Positions 35,482 through 44,842 of a stretch of DNA of 62,508 nt are shown piece by piece (within the stretch, counting starts at the first letter, position 1; each line of letters starts with the position of its first letter). The DNA lies in the NCBI RefSeq assembly GCF_007997085.1, contig NZ_VORR01000024.1, positions 1 to 62,508 of the forward strand, given 5' to 3'. Both the position numbers and the translations under genes were made by a program. The DNA comes from Polaribacter sp. IC066 (lineage in GTDB: Bacteria; Bacteroidota; Bacteroidia; Flavobacteriales; Flavobacteriaceae). The notes under the pieces were generated by a model. The model did no database searches, was not told where the DNA came from, and worked only from the letters and a program-made list of their open reading frames with translations.

Positions 35482-36825
35482 ATGACTTTAACTCAATTAA
35501 ATGCCATTTCTCCTATAGATGGGCGTTATAGAAATAAAATATCTAAACTTTCAAACTATTTTTCTGAAGAGGCTTTGATAAAATATCGAGTTCGTGTAGA
35601 AGTTGAATATTTTATTGCACTTTGTGAAATTCCGCTGCCACAGTTAGCTGATTTTAACACCGATTTGTTCGCAGATTTGCGCAAAATTTATACGACTTTT
35701 TCTACGGAAGATGCTCAAAAAATAAAAGATATTGAAAGTATTACAAATCATGATGTAAAGGCTGTTGAGTATTTTATCAAAGAAAAATTTGATGCTTTAG
35801 GTTTGCAAAAACATAAGGAATTTATTCACTTCGGATTAACCTCTCAAGACATTAATAACACTGCAATTCCGCTTTCTATTAAAGAAGTAATGAATGAAGT
35901 TTTTGTACCTCAATACAAAGAACTTTTAGAAAGGTTACAAGAATTAGTGATTGATTGGAAAGACATTTCTATGTTGGCAAGAACACACGGACAACCTGCA
36001 TCGCCAACACGATTAGGAAAAGAAATTGATGTTTTTGTGGTTCGATTAAAAGAACAGTTTAAGTTGCTAAATGACATTCCAAGTGCCGCTAAATTTGGTG
36101 GTGCAACCGGTAATTTTAATGCCCATAAAGTAGCATATAAAAATATTGATTGGAAAGAATTCGGATCTAAATTTGTGCAAGAAAAATTAGGATTACAACA
36201 TTCTTTTCCGACAACCCAAATAGAACATTACGACCATTTAGCAGCGTTATTTGATACTTTAAAACGTATCAATACTATTGTTATAGATTTAGATAGAGAT
36301 TTCTGGACTTATGTTTCTATGGATTATTTTAAACAAAAAATTAAAGCTGGTGAAGTAGGTAGTTCTGCAATGCCGCACAAAGTAAATCCGATTGATTTTG
36401 AAAATTCTGAAGGAAATTTAGGCATTGCAAATGCAATTTTCGAGCATTTATCGGCAAAATTACCCATTTCTAGATTGCAACGCGATTTAACAGATAGTAC
36501 CGTTTTAAGAAATGTTGGTGTTCCTTTTGGACATACTATTATTGGTTTTACGTCTACCTTAAAAGGTCTGAATAAATTGCTTTTAAACAAATCTAAATTC
36601 GAGCAAGATTTAGAAAATAATTGGGCGGTTGTTGCAGAAGCAATTCAGACAATTTTAAGACGTGAAGCGTACCCTAATCCTTATGAGGCTTTAAAAGGCT
36701 TAACAAGAACCAATGAAAAAATTAATCAAAAATCAATTGCAGATTTTATTGATACGTTAGAAATTTCTACCATAATTAAAGAGGAGTTAAAAGCAATTAC
36801 TCCGTCAAATTATACAGGAATATAG
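35482..36825 (+). CDS. purB: Adenylosuccinate lyase
   Basis: Cytosolic enzyme of 447 residues acting twice in purine synthesis (SAICAR to AICAR, adenylosuccinate to AMP), releasing fumarate. Landmarks: LNAISPIDGRY at the N-terminus, HFGLTSQDINNTA, ARTHGQPASPTRLGKE and the fumarase-superfamily signature GSSAMPHKVNPIDFENSEGN. The sequence belongs to the E. coli-like long form. The ATG at 35482 is chosen because of the promoter box and the family opening MTLTQLNAISP. A lipoprotein gene follows after 39 bases. Confidence 0.95.
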   Translation: MTLTQLNAISPIDGRYRNKISKLSNYFSEEALIKYRVRVEVEYFIALCEIPLPQLADFNTDLFADLRKIYTTFSTEDAQKIKDIESITNHDVKAVEYFIKEKFDALGLQKHKEFIHFGLTSQDINNTAIPLSIKEVMNEVFVPQYKELLERLQELVIDWKDISMLARTHGQPASPTRLGKEIDVFVVRLKEQFKLLNDIPSAAKFGGATGNFNAHKVAYKNIDWKEFGSKFVQEKLGLQHSFPTTQIEHYDHLAALFDTLKRINTIVIDLDRDFWTYVSMDYFKQKIKAGEVGSSAMPHKVNPIDFENSEGNLGIANAIFEHLSAKLPISRLQRDLTDSTVLRNVGVPFGHTIIGFTSTLKGLNKLLLNKSKFEQDLENNWAVVAEAIQTILRREAYPNPYEALKGLTRTNEKINQKSIADFIDTLEISTIIKEELKAITPSNYTGI

Positions 36826-36864
36826 TTAGTTGTTAGTGTAAAATTTAAAAAAGTAACCACATAT

Positions 36865-37275
36865 ATGAACTTATATCAGAAAAACAAAAAAATCATTTCT
36901 TCTCTTACTTTGTGCTTATTCGTTTGTGCTTCATCTGTTTTTTTATCTTCTTGCAGTTCAGACATTAAAGACAATTCAGACAAATTTAAACTAGGTGTTT
37001 TCGAAATTCCTGCTGGCAAAGGTTTTGTAAAGGAAACTATTATTAGAAAAGATAGTATTCAAATTAGTAAACATGGAAATCAAATAGATACTTTATCTAT
37101 CAAATGGAAAAATAACTTCTTTTATACTTTAAAGTACATCAACCCTAAAAACGAATTACAGAAAGACGCAATGTATATTCAGATTAATAAAATTGAGGAA
37201 GATTCTTATGATTTTACAGTGAAAATTGGTTTCTCAAAATTCTCGAAAAAAGCGACCATTTACAAGGTAGAATAG
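36865..37275 (+). CDS. Small lipoprotein, function unknown
   Basis: Exported lipoprotein of 136 residues with signal peptide and lipobox FLSSC (about Cys30). The mature part has strand-like segments such as FKLGVFEIPAGKGF, TLSIKWKNNFFYTLKYINP and YDFTVKIGFSKFSKKATIYKV. Similar flavobacterial lipoproteins are sometimes labelled 'DNA topoisomerase IV' by error propagation; no topoisomerase feature is present. It ends 1 base before the TerC gene. Confidence 0.65.
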   Translation: MNLYQKNKKIISSLTLCLFVCASSVFLSSCSSDIKDNSDKFKLGVFEIPAGKGFVKETIIRKDSIQISKHGNQIDTLSIKWKNNFFYTLKYINPKNELQKDAMYIQINKIEEDSYDFTVKIGFSKFSKKATIYKVE

Positions 37276-37276
37276 T

Positions 37277-38044
37277 ATGGAAATATTTTTACAGGCAGAT
37301 ACATGGATCGCCTTGTTAACGCTTACCTTTCTAGAAATTATTTTGGGAATTGATAATGTTATTTTCATATCAATATCTGCAAATAAACTACCAGAAAACC
37401 AAGTAAGAAAAGCCACCTTATTGGGCTTGGCTTTGGCGATGATTACTAGAATATTACTGCTGTTTAGTGTTTCTTATTTAATCGCTTTAAAAGACCCATT
37501 TTTTACGGTTGATATGGGTTGGTTTAAAACGGGTTTAACGGGTCAGAGCATTATTTTATTTTTAGGAGGTATTTTTTTACTTTATAAAAGCACCAAAGAA
37601 ATTAGAGAAAAAGTTGAAAACACAAATGAAGCGCAAGTTATAAAATCGCCGAAAGTGATTTCGTTTAACAGCGTTATTTTGCAAATAATTTTAATCGATA
37701 TCGTTTTTTCTTTTGATAGTATTTTAACCGCCGTTGGTATGACAAATGGCGTTGACGGTGCTTTAATTATTATGGTTATTGCCGTAATTGTTTCCATCAT
37801 TATTATGATGATTTTTTCTCAGCCTATCAGTAAATATGTTAATAGAAACCCTACAGTTCAGATGTTAGCCCTATCTTTTTTAATCTTAATTGGCTTTATG
37901 TTAATTACAGAAGGAGCACATTTATCGCATACTGAATTTTTTAACAAAACAGTTGGCGTTATTCCTAAAGGATATTTGTACTTTGCGATCGCTTTTTCAT
38001 TGGGTGTAGAAATGTTAAATTTAAGAGTAAGAAAAAAGAAATAA
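37277..38044 (+). CDS. TerC-family integral membrane protein
   Basis: Inner-membrane protein of 255 residues with about seven membrane segments. The TerC signature is present twice: FLEIILGIDNVIFISISANKL near the start and IDIVFSFDSILTAVGM in the middle, with acidic residues in the membrane that suggest metal-ion (manganese or calcium) transport. TerC proteins relate to tellurite resistance and, in better-studied cases, Mn export during protein secretion. It is followed by a His-rich protein and a TonB receptor, supporting a metal role. Confidence 0.9.
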   Translation: MEIFLQADTWIALLTLTFLEIILGIDNVIFISISANKLPENQVRKATLLGLALAMITRILLLFSVSYLIALKDPFFTVDMGWFKTGLTGQSIILFLGGIFLLYKSTKEIREKVENTNEAQVIKSPKVISFNSVILQIILIDIVFSFDSILTAVGMTNGVDGALIIMVIAVIVSIIIMMIFSQPISKYVNRNPTVQMLALSFLILIGFMLITEGAHLSHTEFFNKTVGVIPKGYLYFAIAFSLGVEMLNLRVRKKK

Positions 38045-38117
38045 TATCAAATTAATAAAAAAACATATCGCCTTTTTATTCCTGATTGTATTCTTTATAC
38101 CGTCAGCAGCACAAGCT

Positions 38118-38360
38118 ATGCATGCTTTAGAAGACCATACACATCCTGTATGCGTTTCTAAAATAGATCAGCATGTGCATGAAAAACTATTAGATTGTGA
38201 CTTTCACTATTTTAAAATCAACCAAGGTTACTTAACAAACAATACGTATACCTCAATAATACCTTTTGTAAAAAATAGTATCATTGAGGTTCCTTATCAT
38301 TTTTTACCAGAATATCAACCCTTATCTTACCAGCTTAGAGGTCCGCCTGCTTTAGAATAA
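38118..38360 (+). CDS. His-rich small exported protein, N-terminus uncertain
   Basis: From the first ATG (38118) the frame encodes 80 residues starting MHALEDHTHPVCVSKIDQHV, a His/Cys-containing segment that could bind metal, and ends YQLRGPPALE. The frame stays open upstream, where codons 38055-38117 read I-KKHIAFLFLIVFFIPSAAQA, a near-perfect signal peptide with an AQA cleavage site. No ATG, GTG or TTG lies before it, only ATA at 38055. The real start may therefore be a rare ATA, or the start codon has been lost. It sits between TerC and the TonB receptor. Its C-terminal RGPP-x-L matches that of the protein at 34556. Confidence 0.6.
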   Translation: MHALEDHTHPVCVSKIDQHVHEKLLDCDFHYFKINQGYLTNNTYTSIIPFVKNSIIEVPYHFLPEYQPLSYQLRGPPALE

Positions 38361-38393
38361 TTACTCATTAATTATTCATATTAAAGCATTTAA

Positions 38394-40823
38394 ATGACAC
38401 TAAAAATCTTTTTGTGCGCATTATTTTGTGGTGTTTTTTTTACGAGTTATACTCAAGAAAAATCGCTCAAAACTGCGCAAGATTGTAATTTTACTTTTAA
38501 AGGAAAAATTACAGATTTCCACGACAGCTCACCTATTATTGGTGCATCTTTATATATAGAAAATTTAAATACTTACACTACCTCTAATTTAGAGGGTAAT
38601 TTTGAATTTAGAAATCTATGTAAAGGTAAATATGTCGTTGAAGTTCAACATATTTCTTGTGATACTAAAAGAATTACCATCAATCTTGATAACAATGTAT
38701 ACAAAGAAATATTTTTAGAACATCATTTAAATGAATTGAACGAAGTTTTTGTAAAGACAACTTCAAAATCTGAAACAACGAGTATTGAGCAATCTATTAA
38801 AAAAGCAACTATTGATAATTTTTCTGATAAATCTTTAGGTGATGCTCTCAATACTTTAAGTGGCGTATCTTCCTTAAATACTGGTAATAGTATTGTAAAA
38901 CCTATGATTCATGGTTTGCATAGTAGCAGATTATTAATCATTAATAATAATGTAAGAATGTTTGACCAAGAGTGGGGAGACGAGCATGCACCAAATATTG
39001 ATATTAATTCTAGTGAGAGAATTGATGTTATAAAAGGTGCAAATACATTAAAATACGGAAGTGATGCGATTGGTGGTTTAATTTTAATTAGACCAAAAAA
39101 ATATGCGGTTATCGATAGTATTTTTGGGAGTACTAGTACCTCTTTTAACGCTAATGGTTTGGGTGGCAACATTAATTCTGAAATTGTAAAAACATACAAA
39201 TCAGGTTTATTTGCTAAAGTGCAAGCAAATTACAAACAATTTGGCGATTTCAATACACCAGATTATATGCTTACCAATAGCGGTTTAAGAAACATAAATA
39301 CCTCTTTTAGATTTGGTTACAATAGCTATGAAAAAGGTTTTAATGCCTATTATAGCTTTGTGAATAATGAGATCGCTATTTTGCAATCTTCGCACATTGG
39401 TAATGTGAACGATTTGGTAAATGCTATCAATAGTAAAGAGCCTAGAGTTATTGAAGATTTTTCTTACCATATCGATTTTCCGAAGCAAACTATTTTACAC
39501 CATTTAGGTAAAATTGAAGCGTACAAACGTTTTAAAGATCTTGGTAAGTTATCGGTTCAATACGATTTGCAGATCAATAGACGAAGAGAATTTGATTTAA
39601 GAAGAGGAGATTTAAAAGATACGCCTGTTATTGATTTGCGTTTATTTACAAACTCAATTCAAACAGATTTAGAAATAGATACTTTTGACAACCTTAAGAT
39701 TACAAGTGGCCTTTTAGCACGTTACCAGCAAAATAATGCTGTTTCGGGTACAGGTACAAGTCCGTTAATTCCTGACTTTGACAAATATGATGCAGGAATA
39801 TATTCAATTATAAATTATAATTTGAATGCAACTAGCGAGTTTAGTGCGGGTATTAGGTATGATTTTTCTAAAATAGATGCCAGAAAACGCTACGACATTA
39901 ATGATTGGGAAGAAACCTATAATTATGATGAGATCTTCCCAGAATTTGAAACGGATGTTGTTGATGGAACTCGAATTTTAACAAATCCTAAATTTACGTT
40001 TCATAACATTTCAGCCAGTTTAGGCTATTCTAAACGGTTTACAAATGATGTGACACTTTTAATTAATTATGGGTTGGCAACAAGAGTACCAAATCCGTCA
40101 GAATTATTTAGTGACGGTTTGCACCATTCTGCAGCTAGAATTGAAACCGGCTTATTAACGATGAACAAAGAAATTGCCAATAAATTTATTGTTTCTTTAG
40201 AACGGAATAATGACAATTTTGGCTTTATAATTAGTCCATATTTTAAACAAATAGACGGTTTTATGCAGCTAATACCTGTTGGTATTACAACGACTATTAG
40301 AGGTGCATTTCCCGTTTGGGAATACAATCAAATTAATGCTCAAATTTTTGGAGTTGATGTTGATGTAAACAAGAAGATTACTGATAAATTCGATTATCAA
40401 GGTAGTTTAAGTTTGTTGCGAGGCACTAATGTAACAGAAGATATTCCTCTGATACACATGCCTTCTGCAAATTTTAGCAATAATATTACTTACAAAAATA
40501 ATCGATTAAATCAATTGTCAATTCGTTTACAACACAGAACTGTATTACAACAAAATCAGTTTCCAGATTACAATTTTTACACATTTAACGCGGTACAACA
40601 AGAAGATGTTTTTGTAGATATTAGCACAACACCGCCTAGTTATTCTTTATTTAACCTGCATACATCTGCTGTTTTTAAAGCATTTAAAAAAGGAGATTTA
40701 AAGGTAGAATTTAATGTCGAAAATTTGTTTAATGTTGCCTACAGAGAAAACTTAAACAGACTTCGATATTTTGCCGATGAACTAGGTAGAAATTTCAATT
40801 TAAAAATTAAAATAAATTATTAA
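38394..40823 (+). CDS. TonB-dependent outer-membrane receptor
   Basis: Outer-membrane active importer of 809 residues. A signal peptide (ending SYTQ) is followed by a CarboxypepD_reg-like domain (about 30-118, FKGKITDFHDSSPIIGASLY), a plug domain (about 135-230, SLGDALNTLSGVSSLN, GLHSSRLLIINNNVRMF, RIDVIKGANTLKYGSDAIGG) and a 22-stranded barrel. It ends in the KIKINY strand. The receptor lies with a His-rich protein before and a lipoprotein with HHEDGHDHEEE after it, so a metal such as zinc is the likely cargo; this is inference from context. Confidence 0.92.
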   Translation: MTLKIFLCALFCGVFFTSYTQEKSLKTAQDCNFTFKGKITDFHDSSPIIGASLYIENLNTYTTSNLEGNFEFRNLCKGKYVVEVQHISCDTKRITINLDNNVYKEIFLEHHLNELNEVFVKTTSKSETTSIEQSIKKATIDNFSDKSLGDALNTLSGVSSLNTGNSIVKPMIHGLHSSRLLIINNNVRMFDQEWGDEHAPNIDINSSERIDVIKGANTLKYGSDAIGGLILIRPKKYAVIDSIFGSTSTSFNANGLGGNINSEIVKTYKSGLFAKVQANYKQFGDFNTPDYMLTNSGLRNINTSFRFGYNSYEKGFNAYYSFVNNEIAILQSSHIGNVNDLVNAINSKEPRVIEDFSYHIDFPKQTILHHLGKIEAYKRFKDLGKLSVQYDLQINRRREFDLRRGDLKDTPVIDLRLFTNSIQTDLEIDTFDNLKITSGLLARYQQNNAVSGTGTSPLIPDFDKYDAGIYSIINYNLNATSEFSAGIRYDFSKIDARKRYDINDWEETYNYDEIFPEFETDVVDGTRILTNPKFTFHNISASLGYSKRFTNDVTLLINYGLATRVPNPSELFSDGLHHSAARIETGLLTMNKEIANKFIVSLERNNDNFGFIISPYFKQIDGFMQLIPVGITTTIRGAFPVWEYNQINAQIFGVDVDVNKKITDKFDYQGSLSLLRGTNVTEDIPLIHMPSANFSNNITYKNNRLNQLSIRLQHRTVLQQNQFPDYNFYTFNAVQQEDVFVDISTTPPSYSLFNLHTSAVFKAFKKGDLKVEFNVENLFNVAYRENLNRLRYFADELGRNFNLKIKINY

Positions 40824-40834
40824 AAACACAAATT

Positions 40835-41392
40835 ATGAAAAATTTACAAACAATTAAATTAATCGCAGTACTTTTTATTTCAAGCATTTTACTTTCTAGT
40901 TGTTCTGATGATCATCACGAGGATGGGCATGACCATGAGGAAGAATTAATTACAACAGTTACCTACACTTTAAGCAACGGTAGTGATGTTGTTATGTTAA
41001 AATTTCAAGATTTAACTGGCGGCAGTATTGATGACGCTACCTATGAGGTTTCTGGCCCCTTAAATGCCAATACTATCTATACTGGTTCTGTTGAGTTATT
41101 AAATGAAACTGAATCTCCGGCTGATAATATTACGATGGAAGTGAAAGCAGAAGGCGACGAACATGAGTTTTTCTATTTATCTTCAGTTATTGGTGTACTA
41201 ATTTCTAAAACTGATACAGATGTGAATGGAAATCCGATAGGAATTGAGACTTCATTAACAACAGGAAATGCAGGTGCTGGAAAGTTAACTATTATCTTAA
41301 AACATGAACCTACAAAACCTAATAATGGTGTCTCTGATGCAGCTGGCGGAAGTACAGATGCTGAAGTAACTTTTAACATCACAGTTCAGTAA
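40835..41392 (+). CDS. His-rich lipoprotein, probable metal-binding partner of the TonB receptor
   Basis: Outer-membrane lipoprotein of 185 residues (lipobox LLSSC). Directly after the anchor is a His/Asp/Glu cluster, DDHHEDGHDHEEE, followed by a beta-sandwich-like domain with VTYTLSNGSDVVMLKFQDLTGG and a C-terminal VSDAAGGSTDAEVTFNITV. It begins 11 bases after the TonB receptor gene and is followed by a terminator. The arrangement recalls surface lipoproteins that collect a ligand for their TonB partner. Confidence 0.78.
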   Translation: MKNLQTIKLIAVLFISSILLSSCSDDHHEDGHDHEEELITTVTYTLSNGSDVVMLKFQDLTGGSIDDATYEVSGPLNANTIYTGSVELLNETESPADNITMEVKAEGDEHEFFYLSSVIGVLISKTDTDVNGNPIGIETSLTTGNAGAGKLTIILKHEPTKPNNGVSDAAGGSTDAEVTFNITVQ

Positions 41393-41412
41393 AAAACATC
41401 TTTATTTTACAG

Positions 41413-41447
41413 AAAAGCAGCTAATTTTTTAGCTGCTTTTTTATTTT
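41413..41447 (+). terminator. Terminator of the TerC-TonB receptor operon
   Basis: AAAAGCAGCTAA (41413-41424) pairs perfectly with TTAGCTGCTTTT (41429-41440), loop TTTT, followed by TTATTTT. Confidence 0.85.
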
Positions 41448-41684
41448 CTACAATAAGGTTAAAACTGGGAAATTTAATTATTGTTACTTCAGTTTCGATA
41501 CACTTTTTGACTATATTGTGCGCCAAATTTAATTCATATTTTTTAGATTTCAAAACAGAATATCACGAAAATTTTGGCGATTTAAAGGCCTTTTAAAATA
41601 TAGATTTATAAGCAATTGTGGTTTATTTTCATGAATTCAATTATTCTTACTACTTTTAAGGTATTCTAATAACAAATTTTTACG

Positions 41685-42419
41685 ATGTCTAAAGAACTAC
41701 TTTCAAATGATATAATTCTTGGTTACAGAAATCTAATTGAAGAAAGATATCAATATAAAGATTTAAAGGAAAAATATGATTTTCCAGAAACTATTGATGA
41801 AAAGGTCGTAAACGATATAAAAATCTATTTTTTAACGTATATATATCCTGATTTGGAAAAAAGAGCTGAATTAAATGAGGCCTTCAATACGTTAGATGAT
41901 TTTATAAAATATCCTGAAAAGTTATTAAATTTAGTAGTAGACTCTTTACAATTACTTTTTACACATGGCAGGCATCTACCTAAAATATTTAATGCTGGTT
42001 TAAAAGCGATGAAATCTTTTAGAGGAGCTACAAAATTTGAAAAAACGATTGTACTAAAAGCAATTCAAGAAAATAGTAAACCTCCTTTCACGACCTTAAA
42101 AATTAATAAACTCATTCAACTTTTACCGTATAAAGAACTTGAAGAGTTTATGAAAAATACCGAAACTTTTTTCAATATTATTTATGATAAAGAATTAGTC
42201 GAAAAAATTAAAGAGATTATTAGTTTTATACTAACAAAAATGAAAAATAAACCTAAAATATTCTCCAAAAAAGAAATTATAGGACTCTCTTTAGCGTTAG
42301 AAACAATTTCTAAAGGCGAAGAAATGCTTAACAAATTAACTCTAAAAGATCAAGAAATTTTAATAGGCTTTGTTTTACAAATAGAAAAAGATTGTTTGCA
42401 AGAAATCTTTTCAAAATAA
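41685..42419 (+). CDS. Helical protein of unknown function
   Basis: Soluble protein of 244 residues with no signal peptide, membrane segment or known motif. It is almost entirely helix-forming, rich in Lys, Leu and Glu, with hydrophobic blocks such as LLNLVVDSLQLLFTHGRHLPK and IIGLSLALETISKGEEML. The ATG at 41685 is preceded by TACTTTTA at a fitting distance. The stop is followed after one base by the convergent MFS gene, so no operon partner exists. I do not recognise the family. Confidence 0.65.
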   Translation: MSKELLSNDIILGYRNLIEERYQYKDLKEKYDFPETIDEKVVNDIKIYFLTYIYPDLEKRAELNEAFNTLDDFIKYPEKLLNLVVDSLQLLFTHGRHLPKIFNAGLKAMKSFRGATKFEKTIVLKAIQENSKPPFTTLKINKLIQLLPYKELEEFMKNTETFFNIIYDKELVEKIKEIISFILTKMKNKPKIFSKKEIIGLSLALETISKGEEMLNKLTLKDQEILIGFVLQIEKDCLQEIFSK

Positions 42420-42420
42420 G

Positions 42421-43728
42421 CTATTTTACAAATTTAGTTTTGTTGATTGTACTCAATGTTATAAAAGCCCCTAAAAAGAAAACGCCCAACGCCAATACGC
42501 TTGTTTGAATTGTAAAATAAGAAGTTAACAATCCGAAAGTTACCATACCAACTACTAACGCTATTTTTTCTGTAACATCAAAAAAGCTAAAATAAGAGGC
42601 ATGATCTTCTGTTTTGGGTAATAATTTTGAATACGTAGATCTCGCTAACGATTGAATTGCGCCCATTACCAAACCAATTAAAGCCCCTAAAATATAAAAA
42701 TACATCTCTATATTCGGGGTATCTTTTGTTAAATTAAAACCAATAAAACAAACCAAACCCCATATGGCAATGGCTATTTTTAAAGTTTTAATATTCCCGA
42801 TCTTGTTAGAAAGCCTTGAAAAAAGAAAAGCACCTAAAATACCAACAAACTGAACTAATAAAATAGTACCAATTAAATTTAAAGTTTCTAAACCTAAAAT
42901 TGTTCCGAAAATTCCCGCCATTAAAATGATTGTCTGTACACCAATACTTAAAAGAAAAAAAGAAATTAAAAATATTTTAAGCTCTCTATATGCAAATAAC
43001 TCTTTCGCTACTTTTTTAATTTCTTTGATGCCTTTTATAAAATAATTATCTTTTGGCAGCGCTACTTTTTCTTGGTTTGGTAGTTTAGCATACGTAAGTT
43101 GTGCAAAACCAAGCCACCATATACCAACCAAAACAAATGATACTTGAGAGCCAAACTGTTTGTCGTAAAAACCAAACACTTCTGTTTCGATTAAAACCAG
43201 ACAAATTAATAGCAATAAAATAGAGCCTGAATAGCCCAACATAAATCCTTTTGCACTCACATTATCTTGCTGTTCAGGATGTGCAATTTCTGGTAAATAC
43301 GCATTGTAGAAAACAATACTTCCCCAAAAACCAATACTCGCTAAAATTGTAAATAAAATACCCACCCATAGTGTTTCTTTGCCTGTAAAAAAGAACAGAC
43401 ACATTACAGAAATAGATCCCAAAAAGCAAAAACCTTTCAAAAATTTCTTTTTATTACCTGCATAATCCGCAATACCAGATAACATTGGCGACATCAAAGC
43501 AACTACTAAAAATGAAAATGCTAATGCATAATTATACAAAGAGGTAGCATTCCATAATACACCTAGAAATTCTATTTTACCCTCTGCATTAGCAAAACCA
43601 TCTGATGCCGTTAAACCTGCATAATAGATAGGAAAAACAGCAGTACTTATGACCAAAGAATATACAGAATTTGCCCAATCATAAAACGCCCAAGCATTTA
43701 TTAATTTTTTATCTCCAATTTTTAACAT
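42421..43728 (-). CDS. MFS transporter, UMF1/Atg22-like
   Basis: Inner-membrane transporter of 435 residues with about 12 membrane segments. The N-terminus INAWAFYDWANSVYSLVIST and the early motif SPMLSGIADYAGNKKKFLKG are typical of the UMF1 (Atg22-like) branch of the major facilitator superfamily; MGAIQSLARSTYSKLLPKTE is the matching signature in the second half. The substrate may be amino acids by analogy with Atg22 but is unproven. Monocistronic, with a terminator region shared with the M48 gene area. Confidence 0.87.
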   Translation of the reverse strand: MLKIGDKKLINAWAFYDWANSVYSLVISTAVFPIYYAGLTASDGFANAEGKIEFLGVLWNATSLYNYALAFSFLVVALMSPMLSGIADYAGNKKKFLKGFCFLGSISVMCLFFFTGKETLWVGILFTILASIGFWGSIVFYNAYLPEIAHPEQQDNVSAKGFMLGYSGSILLLLICLVLIETEVFGFYDKQFGSQVSFVLVGIWWLGFAQLTYAKLPNQEKVALPKDNYFIKGIKEIKKVAKELFAYRELKIFLISFFLLSIGVQTIILMAGIFGTILGLETLNLIGTILLVQFVGILGAFLFSRLSNKIGNIKTLKIAIAIWGLVCFIGFNLTKDTPNIEMYFYILGALIGLVMGAIQSLARSTYSKLLPKTEDHASYFSFFDVTEKIALVVGMVTFGLLTSYFTIQTSVLALGVFFLGAFITLSTINKTKFVK

Positions 43729-43854
43729 GACGCTGTTTTTATTTATAAAATTTCGCTAACACTACAACTTATTCAGCACATGGAAGCGAGAATAATTCTA
43801 GATTGTATTTAAAACTTATTGGTTTTCAATATTTTAAAATATTTTTCAATAAAA

Positions 43855-43883
43855 AACCGTTCAAAACATAATTGTGAACGGTT
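43855..43883 (-). terminator. Terminator of the M48 peptidase gene
   Basis: AACCGTTCA (43855-43863) pairs with TGAACGGTT (43875-43883), with an A run on the left that is the T run on the minus strand. Confidence 0.75.
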
Positions 43884-43908
43884 AAATATATGAAATCTTA
43901 CGCTTATT

Positions 43909-44733
43909 CTATTTTTTCATTTGTGCATTGCCCTTCGTATTAAATTCTGCGGCATATTTTCTAGCAGTTGGCAAATAATTTTTTAAATCTTGAATTCTAG
44001 ATTCATTAGAGGGGTGTGTACTTAAAATTTCTGGTTGCGAACCGCCTTTAGATAACTGGCTCATTCGTACCCAAACTTCTGACGCTTCTGTGCCGTCGTA
44101 ACCCGCCATAATCATAAAAACCAACCCTAATCTATCTGCTTCTTGTTCATGAACTCTACTAAACTTTAAAACTCCTAAACCAGAAGTTACTCCGAAAGCT
44201 GCATTCCAAATTTGTTGCGTTTGTGCAGTTTCTCCAGAAGTACCAAGTGCAACCGCCAAACCACCAATTTGCTGCATTTGCCCTTGAGACATTCTTTCTT
44301 GCCCATGCTTTGCAAATGCATGTGCAACTTCATGCCCCATAACTGCAGCAACGCCGTTTTCATTAGCACAAATAGGCATAATACCCGTGTAAAAAACAAC
44401 TTTACCTCCAGGCATACACCAAGCATTTATGGTCTTATCATCTACTAAATTAAACTCCCACCGATAAGCCTCTGCTTCTGCTTTCATATTATTTGCTCGC
44501 ATAAAACGATCAACCGCTGCAGCTATATTTTTACCGACTTCCTTTACCTGATTTGTCATTTCTCTATTTGTAGAAAGCTTATTTTCTTCTAAAAAGCCTT
44601 TGTATTGCGCAAAACTTGCAGGTAAAACTTGCGCATCACTTACAAAATTAACACGCTTTCTGCCAGTAATAGGTACTGTACTACATTCAGAAAAGAGAAA
44701 AACCGCGACTACTAAAATTATAATTTTTTTCAT
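43909..44733 (-). CDS. M48-family metallopeptidase lipoprotein (LoiP-like)
   Basis: Envelope zinc protease of 274 residues. The signal peptide leads to a lipobox-like LFSECS (Cys17). The zinc site HEVAHAFAKHGQE (HExxH) lies near residue 138, and the third ligand is the Glu in HEQEADRLGLVFM near 194. Membrane segments of the HtpX type are absent, so this is the periplasmic, outer-membrane-attached BepA/LoiP type, which takes part in outer-membrane protein quality control. Monocistronic. Confidence 0.9.
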   Translation of the reverse strand: MKKIIILVVAVFLFSECSTVPITGRKRVNFVSDAQVLPASFAQYKGFLEENKLSTNREMTNQVKEVGKNIAAAVDRFMRANNMKAEAEAYRWEFNLVDDKTINAWCMPGGKVVFYTGIMPICANENGVAAVMGHEVAHAFAKHGQERMSQGQMQQIGGLAVALGTSGETAQTQQIWNAAFGVTSGLGVLKFSRVHEQEADRLGLVFMIMAGYDGTEASEVWVRMSQLSKGGSQPEILSTHPSNESRIQDLKNYLPTARKYAAEFNTKGNAQMKK

Positions 44734-44842
44734 TTTATTTTACTTTTTGATTCTTGTTTTAAGACACTAAACTTGTAATTTAGTCACTTGTTAAGCGACC
44801 ATAAAATTACATATTCTATTTGTACCAAAAAAATATTTTTTA

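Noticed and set aside
36865..37275. Lipoprotein as DNA topoisomerase IV
   Set aside because: It is a 136-residue lipoprotein without any topoisomerase motif; the name is a database error for this type of protein.
38909..39488. Minus-strand frames inside the TonB receptor gene
   Set aside because: They are shadows of a clearly coding plus-strand gene and resemble no family.
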